A stretch of 64,000 nucleotides of DNA from Limnobacter sp. MED105 (GTDB lineage: Bacteria; Pseudomonadota; Gammaproteobacteria; Burkholderiales; Burkholderiaceae_B): assembly GCF_000170915.1 (NCBI RefSeq), contig NZ_ABCT01000002.1:62001-126000 (forward strand), written 5' to 3'. Positions 18,045 through 27,293 of this stretch are shown piece after piece. The notes beneath the pieces were generated by a model. That model saw only the letters and a list, made by a program, of their open reading frames with translations, was not told the DNA's origin and did not search any database. Position 1 is the stretch's first letter, and each line of letters starts with the position of its first letter. The translations under genes were made by a program, and so were the position numbers.

Positions 18045-18812
18045 TCAGTTTTTGTAATCCGGCTGTTCCCGATCCAGTTTGCGCAACAGCGCAGGCCAGG
18101 CAATATTGCCACCCAAGCCACGAGTGACTTGTGCTGCAGCGGCTTTAATACCCTCAACAATCGGCTGGGCAATCGGAATCAATTGCGCGCCGCCCGATTG
18201 CGCCGCAATTTGAACCTCGCAAGCGCGCTGCAAAATAAACATGTTCAAAAAGGCGTCTGCCACTGTGGCACCACAGGTCAACAAACCATGGTTGCGCAAA
18301 ATCAGGTTGTTGGCCTCGCCCAGGTCGGCTTGCAGGCGTGCTTTCTCATCGTCGCGCAGGGCCAAGCCTTCATAGTCGTGATACGCCAGCCCAGCCAAGG
18401 GAAACAGGGACTGCTGTGAAATTGGCAACAAGCCCTGTTCCTGAATAGACACCGCAACGCCCGCCACGGTGTGGGTGTGCATCACACAGTGCGCATCATG
18501 CCGAATGGCATGCACAGCGCTGTGAATCGTGAAACCGGCCGGGTTTACATCGTAAGGGCTATTGTCCACTTTCTCGCAATTCATGTTCACCTTCACCAAA
18601 CTGCTGGCGGTGATTTCTTCAAACATGAAGCCATAGGGATTGATCAAGAAGTGCCCGTCTTCGCCAGGCACCCGGGCAGAAATGTGCGTGAACACCAAAT
18701 CGTCCCATTTGTGCATGGCCACCAAACGGTAGGCTGCGGCCAAATCGACGCGGGCCTGCCATTCCTGTTGGCCAATATGGGCGGGTGGGGTACTTGAAAG
18801 CGGTGCGTTCAT
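18045..18812 (-). CDS. Class II aldolase/adducin family protein
   Basis: 255 residues from the ATG at 18812, which has AAAGGAGA upstream; a longer frame to 18890 has none. Zinc-binding histidines of the fold are visible in VMHTHTVAG (about 125-133), with the third in LRNHGLLTCG. KWDDLVFTHISARVPG and FLINPYGFMFEEI are typical of the L-fuculose-phosphate aldolase/adducin family. Members closest in style are annotated only as class II aldolase-like hydrolases or decarboxylases, so the substrate is unknown. No sugar-phosphate pathway genes lie beside it. Confidence 0.87.
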   Translation of the reverse strand: MNAPLSSTPPAHIGQQEWQARVDLAAAYRLVAMHKWDDLVFTHISARVPGEDGHFLINPYGFMFEEITASSLVKVNMNCEKVDNSPYDVNPAGFTIHSAVHAIRHDAHCVMHTHTVAGVAVSIQEQGLLPISQQSLFPLAGLAYHDYEGLALRDDEKARLQADLGEANNLILRNHGLLTCGATVADAFLNMFILQRACEVQIAAQSGGAQLIPIAQPIVEGIKAAAAQVTRGLGGNIAWPALLRKLDREQPDYKN

Positions 18813-18962
18813 GGTGAGTCTCCTTTGCTGCTTTTGGAATTGTCTTTTTTCAAAGTGTACCAGCGCACAACCATGTGCTTGCAAAAGCACTTGAAATTCA
18901 AGGCAATCAGGGGCAATCTAACATTACAAAATAAAATTCATAATGTGGGAGACAGTAATACC

Positions 18963-19655
18963 ATGCACGCCAAAGTTAAAAATCTGGTGCCCAAAGAATC
19001 TCAAAACTCAGTCGTTCAATCGGTGCGGGCCAACTACCGGGCCGAGTTCATTTCAGCAGGCTATCAAGGCTATTTGCACTTGGCCATGACCATGACTTTG
19101 GGACTTGGCGTGATTGCACTGTGTATCTACTGGCTTGATTCCCCCAGCATGCTTGAATGGTTGACCATTCCCGCCACCTTTTTGTATGCCAATTTTGCCG
19201 AATGGGCAGGCCACAAGTACGCCATGCATCGCCCCGTGAAAGGTTTGGGCTTTGTGTACAAACGGCACTCGCTACAACACCACAAGTTTTTCACCGATAC
19301 CCACATGGAAATCGACAGCAATCAGGACTTCAAAGCCGTGTTGTTTCCAATCGCGATAGTTGGCTTTTTTGTGGCGGCATTTTTTGTACCCATGGGCTTT
19401 TTACTGGCCTGGCTGTTCAGTCCCAACGTGGCCCTGTTGCTGGTGGCCACAGGCATGGCGTATTACCTGAACTATGAGTTACTACACCTTTCCTACCACC
19501 TGAAAGAAGACCACTGGGTGCATCGCATACCCGGCTTTACGCGGTTTGCCCGGCTGCACACCACGCACCACGACCAACGGATTATGGCGCACAAGAATTT
19601 CAACATTACCTACCCCATCATGGATTGGTTGATGGGGACATGGGACAGACGGTAA
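18963..19655 (+). CDS. Fatty acid hydroxylase / sterol desaturase superfamily membrane enzyme
   Basis: 230 residues from the ATG at 18963 (GGGAG at 18947); the longer frame from 18825 covers promoter sequence. Two hydrophobic hairpins separate histidine clusters that bind a di-iron centre: HKYAMH, HSLQHH, LHLSYH and LHTTHH. This is the fatty acid 2-hydroxylase/sterol desaturase pattern, with the active site on the cytosolic face of the inner membrane. The size is small but complete. It stands alone between a divergent aldolase gene and the PhoD gene. A second member of the same broad superfamily is at 31738-32622. Confidence 0.87.
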   Translation: MHAKVKNLVPKESQNSVVQSVRANYRAEFISAGYQGYLHLAMTMTLGLGVIALCIYWLDSPSMLEWLTIPATFLYANFAEWAGHKYAMHRPVKGLGFVYKRHSLQHHKFFTDTHMEIDSNQDFKAVLFPIAIVGFFVAAFFVPMGFLLAWLFSPNVALLLVATGMAYYLNYELLHLSYHLKEDHWVHRIPGFTRFARLHTTHHDQRIMAHKNFNITYPIMDWLMGTWDRR

Positions 19656-19667
19656 TTTATGACGCTG

Positions 19668-19683
19668 GCGTGACCAGTCACGC
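19668..19683. promoter_or_regulatory. Perfect 7+7 bp inverted repeat before phoD-type gene
   Basis: GCGTGAC-CA-GTCACGC stands 13 bases after the hydroxylase stop and about 75 bases before the phosphatase start. No T-run follows directly, so it could be a weak terminator or an operator for the phosphatase gene. It does not match a PhoB box. Confidence 0.35.
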
Positions 19684-19758
19684 TGACATGTTCTTCCAAA
19701 ACCAAAGCGGCTACGCAAGCAGTATCAAGACAAACCCATCGTTTTTTCTGGATACACC

Positions 19759-21567
19759 ATGGATCGTCGTCACTTTCTTCGCACCGGCCTTGCCGGCTTG
19801 TCCCTGCCTGCTTTGGTTGCCTGCGGTTCTGACGGATCGAACACTGGCAACACGGCGAATCCTGGCAACCCAGGCAATCCGGTAACACCCAGCGAAACAG
19901 TCGATCAAATGCTAAACCCGGCAGGCGCCTTTCCCTGGGGTATCAGCAGCGGCGACCCCACGGCCGAAGCAGTTATTTTGTGGACTGCCCTGTCACCGCG
20001 CAATGCCAACATCGATCAAATCCCGGTGATGCTGGAATACGTGCTGCTGGAAGAACCCCTGGCTGACATGACTCAATGGGATTCAACATTTCAGGAAGGT
20101 CCCGTCAACCGCCTGGGCGAATTCACCGCATTTCGCGACCGCGACTACACGGTGAAAGTGGACTTGGGCAACCAAGCCCTGTACAGCGACTCACGCTTCA
20201 TGCAAGGTCAAATGCCTGAACTTCAAGGTAACCAGGCCTTTCTGTACCGGTTTGTGGCTGGCAGTCAAAAATCCCGCATCGGCCATGCCAAAACGCTGCC
20301 CAGCGGGGAAGTGGAATCGGTGCAGTTTGCCACGCTGAGTTGCTCCAATTACCCGGCAGGTTTGTTCTCGGTGTACGAGATGGTGCGCCGCGAACCACTT
20401 GATTTTGTCGTTCACCTGGGCGACTACCTGTACGAAGGCGGTGGTGGTGGCGCAGGCTTGACACGAAACGGCATTGCCCGCACACCAAACCCGCAAAAAG
20501 AAATGGTGAGCCGCGAAGACTATGTGCTGCGTCACCAACAATACAAAGCCGACCCCGAGCTGCAAGCCTTGCATGCCACGCACCCCATGATCGCCGTGTG
20601 GGACGACCATGAAATCACCAACGATGCTTACAAGGACGGGGCCGAGAACCACCAAGCCGAGGAAGGCGATTATCAAGAGCGCAAAGCCACGGCCATTCGC
20701 ACCTACTACAACTGGATGCCATTGCGCGAACGCTTCCCTCGCGATGAAAACACATTGGCACCCGACCCGCGTGAAGTGATTTACCGCGATTTTCAAGTGG
20801 GCGATTTGTGCAGCCTCATCATGCTGGACACCCGCATTGTAGGTCGCGACAAACAGGCTGAAATCATGGCTGTAGACCCGGATCGCTTCAATCCGGATCG
20901 ACAATTGCTGGGGTTTGAGCAACGCCGCTGGCTGAGTGACCGCATGTTTGAAGCCAAACAAAGGAATAGCATTTGGACTGTTTTAGGACAGCAAGTGATG
21001 TTTGGTCAACTGAATATTCTGGAAGCACCTCAAGTCGAGTTGCTGGATCAAAAGCTACTGGGCAATTTGGTCAGTATCAATATGGACCAGTGGGATGGTT
21101 ATGTGGCCGAGCGCAACCGCGTGTTCAACCTGATCAAAGACATCGGCATTGAAAACCTGGTGGTGTTGACCGGCGACATTCACACCAGCTGGGCCATTGA
21201 ACTGTATGAAAACCCGATCGCCCTGATTGGTGGTAACCAGCTTCAACGCAGCTTGGGCGTGGAAATTGTGACCCCCTCGGTGACCTCTTCAGGCTTTCCA
21301 GATGAAGTGGCTGATTTAGTGTCCACGCTATTGCCCGTGCTCAACCCGCACATCAAATACAGCGAACTGAAAACCAAGGGTTTTGCGTTGATCAATATGC
21401 AACGCGAACAAATGGACGTGACCTGGAAATATGCGCAAAGCATCACGGACGAGTCGCTGATTGGCGTTGAAAACGAGGGCATGCGCAAATCGTTCACCGT
21501 GCAGCGTGGCAGCAACCGATTTGATGGGGTACTGCCCATCAATCTCCCGATCCCGATGCCCAACTAA
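19759..21567 (+). CDS. phoD: PhoD-family alkaline phosphatase, Tat-exported lipoprotein
   Basis: 602 residues. The N-terminus has a Tat motif (RRHFLR) and a lipobox (LVACG), followed by an Asn/Gly/Pro-rich linker, so the enzyme should be folded in the cytosol, exported and lipid-anchored. Metal and catalytic motifs of PhoD are in order: TLSCSNYPAG, VHLGDYLYEGG, VWDDHEITND and LTGDIHTSW. PhoD enzymes are calcium/iron phosphodiesterase-phosphomonoesterases that release phosphate from organic esters. A second metallophosphatase with the same kind of N-terminus follows after 97 bases, suggesting a phosphate-scavenging pair. Confidence 0.92.
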   Translation: MDRRHFLRTGLAGLSLPALVACGSDGSNTGNTANPGNPGNPVTPSETVDQMLNPAGAFPWGISSGDPTAEAVILWTALSPRNANIDQIPVMLEYVLLEEPLADMTQWDSTFQEGPVNRLGEFTAFRDRDYTVKVDLGNQALYSDSRFMQGQMPELQGNQAFLYRFVAGSQKSRIGHAKTLPSGEVESVQFATLSCSNYPAGLFSVYEMVRREPLDFVVHLGDYLYEGGGGGAGLTRNGIARTPNPQKEMVSREDYVLRHQQYKADPELQALHATHPMIAVWDDHEITNDAYKDGAENHQAEEGDYQERKATAIRTYYNWMPLRERFPRDENTLAPDPREVIYRDFQVGDLCSLIMLDTRIVGRDKQAEIMAVDPDRFNPDRQLLGFEQRRWLSDRMFEAKQRNSIWTVLGQQVMFGQLNILEAPQVELLDQKLLGNLVSINMDQWDGYVAERNRVFNLIKDIGIENLVVLTGDIHTSWAIELYENPIALIGGNQLQRSLGVEIVTPSVTSSGFPDEVADLVSTLLPVLNPHIKYSELKTKGFALINMQREQMDVTWKYAQSITDESLIGVENEGMRKSFTVQRGSNRFDGVLPINLPIPMPN

Positions 21568-21664
21568 ACGAGAAAAGCATGACGTTTTTCTGACTTGTCT
21601 TGCTGAGAGTATTCTCGAAGCCACACCCCTTGTTATCGAGTATCAGAGACAACAGGGGGCACAC

Positions 21665-23278
21665 ATGGATTCAAACACATCAGCAAAACGACGACACTTT
21701 CTCAAGCTGGGTGCCAGCGTTCCCATGCTGGGCCTGATGAATGCGTGTGGTTCCGACGATACGACACCACTGGCGAATACGGCGATACCAAACCCCACGA
21801 ATCCGACAGAATCGCCAGATAAGCCTGTCGCCCCAAATCCGGTTGAGCCACCGGTTGTGATTCCTGCCAGTCACCCACCGCGTGGTGTTCATGCCTCTTT
21901 GTTCAACGACGCTGCGACGTCACGCGGCTTGTGCTGGTTCACCGATGGCCTTGACAGCCCAGCCTCGGAAATTCAATGGGGGCCAATACCGGAAGGCATG
22001 TCCATCGATGCTGCCAAGAATGCGGTACAAAATCCGCTCCCAAATGTGGCCATGGCATCCACAAGTCAAACCACGGGGCTGGACAATCAAACCCACAAAG
22101 TGGTGGTGGCCGGTATCGATCCTGAGAGGCCATTTCGCTATCGGGTCGGATCTGAAAACGGCGGCTGGTCTGATGTATTCATAATTGAGCCAACCCCGAA
22201 AGCCAACGACACCTGGACCATGGTTCATTTCGGTGACCATGGCATTGGTGAACTGCCCCAACGCCTCACCGCCGAATTAATGAAGCCACAGCACAAACAC
22301 GATCTGTTGCTGTTGGCAGGTGATTTAAGTTATGCCAATGGCGAACAAGCAATTTGGGATGTGTGGTTTAATCAAAACCAAGCCCTGCTTGCCACAACCA
22401 CCACCATGGCCGTACCCGGAAACCATGAGAACAAAGACAGCGTGGCGGCCAACGTTCCCCTGCTTCCTTTCAAGGATTACGCATTCAACAATCGCTTCAA
22501 TCAACCGGGTGATGTGTCATTTTTCTCGTTTGACTACAACCGCGTTCATTTTTTCGGATTCACAGCAGGTGCTTTTCTGGAAGATGGAAAAATTCTAAAG
22601 GAAATGGCCACTCTCGAGGCGGACTTGGCCATGGCAGCGCTACGACGAGCGCTAGGCCAAATTGATTTCATCGTTATCTTCCAGCACTACACCATTTGGA
22701 CTGATCAAGAAGGCCGTGCACCGGGTAACCCCACGCTGATTGCAGTAGAGGATCAAATTCTGCTGCGCTACGGGGTAGACCTGGTGTTGTGTGGTCATGA
22801 CCATGTGTACCAGCGATCCAAGCCTATGGTGCTCGGGTTACCCAACCCGTTGGGCTATGTGCAGGTGATGACCGGAACTGGCGGCCAATCCATTCGCGAA
22901 TTTGAACCCGAGATATCTGCTTGGTCAGAAAAACATTTCGTGGGGTTGGGTTTTAGTAAATACACCATCAGCCCAGGAAAAATAGTCAGCCAGTATTTCG
23001 GCACGCCGCCTTTGGCCAGTGACAATCGCTCGCGTGTTCAACATGAAAGTGTAGAAGCAGACTTTGAATTGGTGGATGAATTCGAAGTCCGTCCTCGTCC
23101 GCTTCGAATCGCAAAGTCGTTCGTGAAACCTCCCCGCACCGAGCAGGAACTGGCCAAAGCCTACGACTGGCAACGTATCTACGCGCATACGCTGGCGCGA
23201 AACTGCGCACATGATCAACCCTTGCCCGGCTCCCCCCTACATCAGTATCGAAAAGCCTACCCAAACCTGATCGGGTGA
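21665..23278 (+). CDS. Purple acid phosphatase-like metallophosphoesterase, Tat-exported lipoprotein
   Basis: 537 residues from the ATG at 21665; upstream in-frame codons to 21461 lie inside phoD. A Tat motif (KRRHFLK) and lipobox (LMNACG) are followed by a Pro/Asn/Thr-rich linker, then a beta-rich N-terminal domain (about residues 75-180) like the FN3 domain of purple acid phosphatases. Metal-ligand motifs follow in order: HFGDHG, AGDLSYANG, VPGNHE, FQHYT and CGHDHVYQRS. The Asp/Tyr/Asn/His set fits a dinuclear Fe-metal phosphomonoesterase. The length is typical for bacterial members. It is likely co-transcribed with phoD and followed by a weak hairpin. Confidence 0.9.
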   Translation: MDSNTSAKRRHFLKLGASVPMLGLMNACGSDDTTPLANTAIPNPTNPTESPDKPVAPNPVEPPVVIPASHPPRGVHASLFNDAATSRGLCWFTDGLDSPASEIQWGPIPEGMSIDAAKNAVQNPLPNVAMASTSQTTGLDNQTHKVVVAGIDPERPFRYRVGSENGGWSDVFIIEPTPKANDTWTMVHFGDHGIGELPQRLTAELMKPQHKHDLLLLAGDLSYANGEQAIWDVWFNQNQALLATTTTMAVPGNHENKDSVAANVPLLPFKDYAFNNRFNQPGDVSFFSFDYNRVHFFGFTAGAFLEDGKILKEMATLEADLAMAALRRALGQIDFIVIFQHYTIWTDQEGRAPGNPTLIAVEDQILLRYGVDLVLCGHDHVYQRSKPMVLGLPNPLGYVQVMTGTGGQSIREFEPEISAWSEKHFVGLGFSKYTISPGKIVSQYFGTPPLASDNRSRVQHESVEADFELVDEFEVRPRPLRIAKSFVKPPRTEQELAKAYDWQRIYAHTLARNCAHDQPLPGSPLHQYRKAYPNLIG

Positions 23279-23288
23279 GGTTTGTTGA

Positions 23289-23326
23289 CCCGTTCGTATC
23301 ATCAGGAGCGAACGGGGCATTGTTTT
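23289..23326 (+). terminator. Possible weak terminator
   Basis: CCCGTTCG (23289-23296) pairs with CGAACGGG (23309-23316), followed by GCATTGTTTT. The T-run is interrupted, so termination may be partial. Confidence 0.5.
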
Positions 23327-23427
23327 AAAATAGTCCATAAGCACCTGTTTTCCCTCGCTTTTCCAAAGCTTCAACCGCTGACGATGTCTTTAGACTGGTT
23401 TCATCGCCACCTTTTACGCGCATCGCC

Positions 23428-24495
23428 ATGAAACAACTCAGTCAAAAAGCCCACGCCGCCGCCTTTCATGCGGAATTTTTTGGCAACACTACCCAGAAAC
23501 GCTTTGTGCTGGGCATTAACGAGTTTGCAGACGCAGTGGCCAACCGCACAAACCTGGACGGCTTTATTGACGAGTACACCACCGCCACGGAGTATCGCGG
23601 CAAACCAGTTTTGAAATTGGCTCAGGTACCAGCGGGCAGCATGGTGATCTCAACAGTGACACAGGCGCGTCCCAAAACAGCCATGAATAAATTGCTGCGC
23701 CTTAATGGCGTGGTGTCGATGGATTACTTTGCGGTGGCCGATGCCAGTCATTTTCAGCTGCCGCAAGTTCAGGCCTTAGCAGATACGCAAAAAGAATATG
23801 CGAGCCACCCGGAAAAATTCGAGTGGGTGCGTGACCTGTTCGCCGACCAGGAATCACGAGAAGTGTTTAACCGCGTCATGGAATTTCGCCTGAACGCCAA
23901 CCTGCGCGCCATGCGGTTTTTCGATTACACAGCCGACCAGCAATATTTTGAGCCCTTTGTAAATTTTGAACCGGGCGAGGTGTTCGTAGATGGTGGCGGA
24001 TTCGATGGTTACACCACGGAAGAATTCATCAAACGCTGCCCACAATATGGCTCAGTACACTTTTTTGAACCCACCGAAACCACATTGATCAAGGCCAAAG
24101 CCCAGCTATCCAAACACAGAGATATTCACTTCCACCCGGTAGGTTTGTTGGATACCGAGCAAACTTTATCATTCGACGCAGATGCTGGCTCCGCCTGCAA
24201 AATTTCGGAAACAGGCAGCGTACAAATTAATGTGGATGCACTCGACAATCGGGTCACAGAATCCGTGAGTTTTATCAAACTTGACCTGGAAGGTGCGGAA
24301 CCCAAAGCACTTGAAGGCATGAAGTGGCATATTCAGGAAGACCACCCCAAGTTGGCCGTGGCGGTGTACCACGACCCCGCGCATTTTTGGCAGGTGCCTG
24401 AAATCATTCTCGGTGTACGCAACGACTACAAAGTGTATTTACGCCATTACACCGAAGGCTGGACAGAAACAGTGATGTTCTTCATCCCGAAATAA
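23428..24495 (+). CDS. FkbM family SAM-dependent methyltransferase
   Basis: 355 residues. The C-terminal half holds a Rossmann methyltransferase: VDGGGFDGYTTEEF (about 191-204, SAM-binding loop), VHFFEPTETT, and FIKLDLEGAEPKALEG (about 284-299), the signature of FkbM enzymes, which O-methylate sugars or other small molecules. The N-terminal 170 residues are not recognised; their first part has a Rossmann-like strand pattern (TATEYRGKPVLKLAQVPAG), seen in some capsule-associated FkbM proteins. No glycan cluster surrounds it, so the substrate is unknown. It converges on the next gene with a 3-base gap. Confidence 0.85.
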   Translation: MKQLSQKAHAAAFHAEFFGNTTQKRFVLGINEFADAVANRTNLDGFIDEYTTATEYRGKPVLKLAQVPAGSMVISTVTQARPKTAMNKLLRLNGVVSMDYFAVADASHFQLPQVQALADTQKEYASHPEKFEWVRDLFADQESREVFNRVMEFRLNANLRAMRFFDYTADQQYFEPFVNFEPGEVFVDGGGFDGYTTEEFIKRCPQYGSVHFFEPTETTLIKAKAQLSKHRDIHFHPVGLLDTEQTLSFDADAGSACKISETGSVQINVDALDNRVTESVSFIKLDLEGAEPKALEGMKWHIQEDHPKLAVAVYHDPAHFWQVPEIILGVRNDYKVYLRHYTEGWTETVMFFIPK

Positions 24496-24498
24496 ACC

Positions 24499-25260
24499 TC
24501 AACCGCCATAGGTTTCAAGCAGGTACTGCACAATCGCCTTGGATTCGAACATGGCTTTGCCCGTGTTCGGGTCTTCCAGATATGGCACCATCATTTTGTT
24601 GGTCTTGGCCATGAACTGCTCACGTTTGCCGCCCTTTACCGGGTTGTATTCACCCACAGCAGCGTGCACACCATTCACACCCATGTCTGCAAATTGCTCT
24701 TTGCCCAAATTCACCAAGTGGTAGGGAATTTCAAGCTCACACAACGTTTCACGCACTGGCCTGCAAAACGGCGATGCTTCAAAACTGTACAGCGTCAACA
24801 TTTGCTCCGGCTTTGTCGATGCACGAACCTTGGTACCCGCCCCCAAACCCAAAGCTGAATTGGCAAGGCTAGACACGGCCTGCGGCAAGGCAGCCTTAAC
24901 GCGCAAGGGCACAGCTCGCTTGGCGTAGGTGGTGTACAGGTACTCGATAATGTCGGCGGACTCGTACAACTTCATGCCAGTGTTATCGTCCACCAAAAAG
25001 GGAAACTGGGCTTTGCCACCCAATTCAAGCACCTCGGGCCGAAAACGCTCCCCACCTTTTGGACAAGGGTAGATGTCTGCATCCAAAGCCAACTCTGTCA
25101 AGGTTTCGCGCACCAAGCGGCAATAGGGGCAACTTTCGAACTCGAACAGTTTCAGCGGTTTCTCAGGTTGAACCACAGCAGGCTCAGTCACCACCATGCC
25201 CTGCCAGCCGCGCAGTGTAGACGCCGCTGTGGCCATGGCCACCTTCAACAAATGATTCAT
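24499..25260 (-). CDS. Tandem glutaredoxin/GST N-terminal domain protein
   Basis: 253 residues from the ATG at 25260, chosen for GGGAGGA just upstream. Two copies of a thioredoxin-fold GST-N domain stand in tandem: the first with ESCPYCRLVRETL (about 53-65), the second with EASPFCRPVRETL (about 172-184). Each is followed by a cis-Pro strand (QFPFLVDDNTG; MVPYLEDPNTG) and the [ES]SxxIxxYL glutathione-contact motif. No GST all-helical C-terminal domain follows either copy. The first copy keeps a glutaredoxin-like CPYC pair, the second only one Cys. A thiol-disulfide or glutathionylation role is likely; the target is unknown. Confidence 0.82.
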   Translation of the reverse strand: MNHLLKVAMATAASTLRGWQGMVVTEPAVVQPEKPLKLFEFESCPYCRLVRETLTELALDADIYPCPKGGERFRPEVLELGGKAQFPFLVDDNTGMKLYESADIIEYLYTTYAKRAVPLRVKAALPQAVSSLANSALGLGAGTKVRASTKPEQMLTLYSFEASPFCRPVRETLCELEIPYHLVNLGKEQFADMGVNGVHAAVGEYNPVKGGKREQFMAKTNKMMVPYLEDPNTGKAMFESKAIVQYLLETYGG

Positions 25261-25273
25261 GTTTTTCCTCCCA

Positions 25274-26179
25274 TCAATGCGCATCCTTGTTTTCAAGTGC
25301 GCTTAAAGCAGCTGCCAGCAAAATCATGGCGCCGCCAATTCCCACCTGCAGTGTCAATACTTCATTGGTCAACACAATGGCCGACAAAGTTGCAAACACC
25401 ACTTCCGACAACATCACCACCGAAGTGACATTGGCCGGCAAACGTGATGCGCCATACTGCAAACCATAATTGGCCACCAACAAAGTGACCGCAAAAGCCA
25501 ACAACACCAAGCCACCGTAAAGCCCTGGCAACACCGGCCATTGCACAAACGCATTGCCCTCACCCAAAGCCACCACCAAAAAAGCAGCCACCGCGGTTGG
25601 CGCAACAATACCGCCAACAAACATGGCAAATAACCGTGCTTGTGCAGTTCTAGCTGCCTGATGCCGCAACATGATGTTGTTCAGCGCAAACGCCGCACCC
25701 CCCATCAAACCCAACCATTCTGCAAGGTTCGAAGGCAAGGGGAATCCAAGGCTTCCATTCGGGCTAAGCACCAGCACCGCGCCAGCAAACGCCAAACCCA
25801 CACGCAACAAAGCCTTCAGGGTAATACGTTCATTCAGCGCAACACGCGCAATCAGCACCGCCCAAATTGGCATCAGGTAGAACAACAGCACCACCCGAAT
25901 CACTTCGCCAATGGATACACCCCAATTAAAACCCACCATGGTGGTGCCAGCCGCCAGGGCCAGCAACCACAATGCTTTGTGACGAACAAACTCGCCCCAC
26001 ACCTTGGGCATAAAGCACAGCATGGCCACCGCACCCAGCAGGTAGGTAACCGCAGAAGACCACAGCGGGTGCAAACCTTCACCCTGCAATTCACGCAGCG
26101 GCCACCAGGAAACCCCCCACACCAAAGCATTCAATACAAGGGCCAGGTACGGCAAGGCCCAAGCCCGCTTGTCAGGCAC
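25274..26179 (-). CDS. DMT superfamily (EamA-type) transporter
   Basis: 301 residues starting at a GTG (26179) that overlaps the acuI stop by 8 bases, so translation is probably coupled. About ten hydrophobic segments in two EamA repeats are visible, including NALVWGVSWWPLREL in the first and VVMLSEVVFATLSAIVLTNE in the second, where the conserved Glu of the family falls. It would be a metabolite exporter of unknown substrate. It is distinct in sequence from the DMT gene at 15479. The tandem GST-N gene follows 13 bases downstream, so acuI, this gene and the GST gene probably form one transcript. Confidence 0.87.
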   Translation of the reverse strand: MPDKRAWALPYLALVLNALVWGVSWWPLRELQGEGLHPLWSSAVTYLLGAVAMLCFMPKVWGEFVRHKALWLLALAAGTTMVGFNWGVSIGEVIRVVLLFYLMPIWAVLIARVALNERITLKALLRVGLAFAGAVLVLSPNGSLGFPLPSNLAEWLGLMGGAAFALNNIMLRHQAARTAQARLFAMFVGGIVAPTAVAAFLVVALGEGNAFVQWPVLPGLYGGLVLLAFAVTLLVANYGLQYGASRLPANVTSVVMLSEVVFATLSAIVLTNEVLTLQVGIGGAMILLAAALSALENKDAH

Positions 26180-27182
26180 AGTTCACCACCACACGCCCCT
26201 GCAATTGATTGGCCAACACAAGGCGTGCGCTGTCCAAAGCCTGCGCCAAGCGCACTTCCTTGATCATGAAATCCAGATCGTATTCATTCAAGGCTTGCGC
26301 CAACATACCCCAGGCGCGGTCACGCTCGGCATGCGTACGGTACACACAATTAATGCCGCGCAAAGTGATGCCGCGCAAGATAAAGGGTGCCACACTACCC
26401 TGAAAATCCATGCCCTGCGCCAAGCCACACGCAGCAACCACACCACCGTATTTTGTTTGGGCACATGCATTCACCAAGGTGTGGCTGCCGACGCTGTCCA
26501 CAACCGCCGCAAACTGTTCTTTTTGCAAAGGTTTGCCCTGGCGCGACATGGATTCACGGTGAATCAGGTGGGTTGAACCCAACTGCAAACGCTCAAAATG
26601 CTTGGCAGCAGATTCCGAAACAGGCTCACCCATTGCATCGATTGAACCTGTCAAACCCACCACTTCATAGCCCAAATGCTGCAACAGCAAACAGGCCACT
26701 GTGCCCACACCACCGCTGACACCAGTCACCAGCACTGGGCCGTCTTCGGGTTTCACGGGGTGATCCTGCAACGCCATCACACACAAAGCAGCGGTATATC
26801 CCGCAGTGCCCAATGCCGCCGCCCACCTGGCACTTCGGCCGGCGGGAATCGGGGAGATCCATTGTGCAGGCACACTGGCACGTTCTGCCAAACCACCCCA
26901 ATGTGTTTCACCCAAACCCCAATCGTTCACCTGGCACACTGTACCCACTGGCCATTGGTCTGCGTTTGATTCAATCACCTCGCCCACCGCATCAATGCCA
27001 TGCACCATGGGGTACTTGCGCGCAATTGGCGCAGTATGGGTAAGCGCCAATGCGTCCTTGTAGTTCAGGCAACTGTAGTGCAGCTTCAGCACCACATCCT
27101 GCCCGTCAAACTCAGACTCATCGAGAGTTTCCAGCTCGGCCTGCGCTTGCTCAGCCGTCCGGGAAATCCAAGCCCTGATCAT
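26172..27182 (-). CDS. acuI: YhdH/AcuI-type NADPH-dependent acrylyl-CoA/quinone reductase (MDR family)
   Basis: 336 residues with AAGGAGA before the ATG. The medium-chain reductase fold shows LNYKDALALT (about 36-45), YPMVHGIDAVGEV (about 57-69), NDWGLGETHWGG (about 87-98) and the cofactor loop VTGVSGGVGTVACLL (about 151-165). The set YKDAL, HGID and GETHWGG is characteristic of YhdH/AcuI, zinc-free enzymes that reduce acrylyl-CoA with NADPH. Neither DMSP genes nor propionate genes surround it, so a detoxifying housekeeping role is likely. It is divergent from the PaaX-like regulator gene. Confidence 0.88.
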   Translation of the reverse strand: MIRAWISRTAEQAQAELETLDESEFDGQDVVLKLHYSCLNYKDALALTHTAPIARKYPMVHGIDAVGEVIESNADQWPVGTVCQVNDWGLGETHWGGLAERASVPAQWISPIPAGRSARWAAALGTAGYTAALCVMALQDHPVKPEDGPVLVTGVSGGVGTVACLLLQHLGYEVVGLTGSIDAMGEPVSESAAKHFERLQLGSTHLIHRESMSRQGKPLQKEQFAAVVDSVGSHTLVNACAQTKYGGVVAACGLAQGMDFQGSVAPFILRGITLRGINCVYRTHAERDRAWGMLAQALNEYDLDFMIKEVRLAQALDSARLVLANQLQGRVVVNCA

Positions 27183-27293
27183 TTCGTCTCCTTATTCTGG
27201 GTGAGGCAATGATCGCACAAACCAGCCACCAAATTTGCGTGCCGGGCCTGCCTTGCATACACTTCAGGTTTGCCTTAGAAGAACAACTACGCC

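Noticed and set aside
20191-20961. Minus-strand open frame of 256 codons inside the PhoD gene
   Set aside because: Antisense to conserved PhoD motifs; no ribosome site or domain.
21579-21594. TGAC repeats 11 bases apart before the purple-acid-phosphatase gene as a Pho box
   Set aside because: Only four bases of each half-site fit and the orientation is opposite to the gene; too weak to list as a site.
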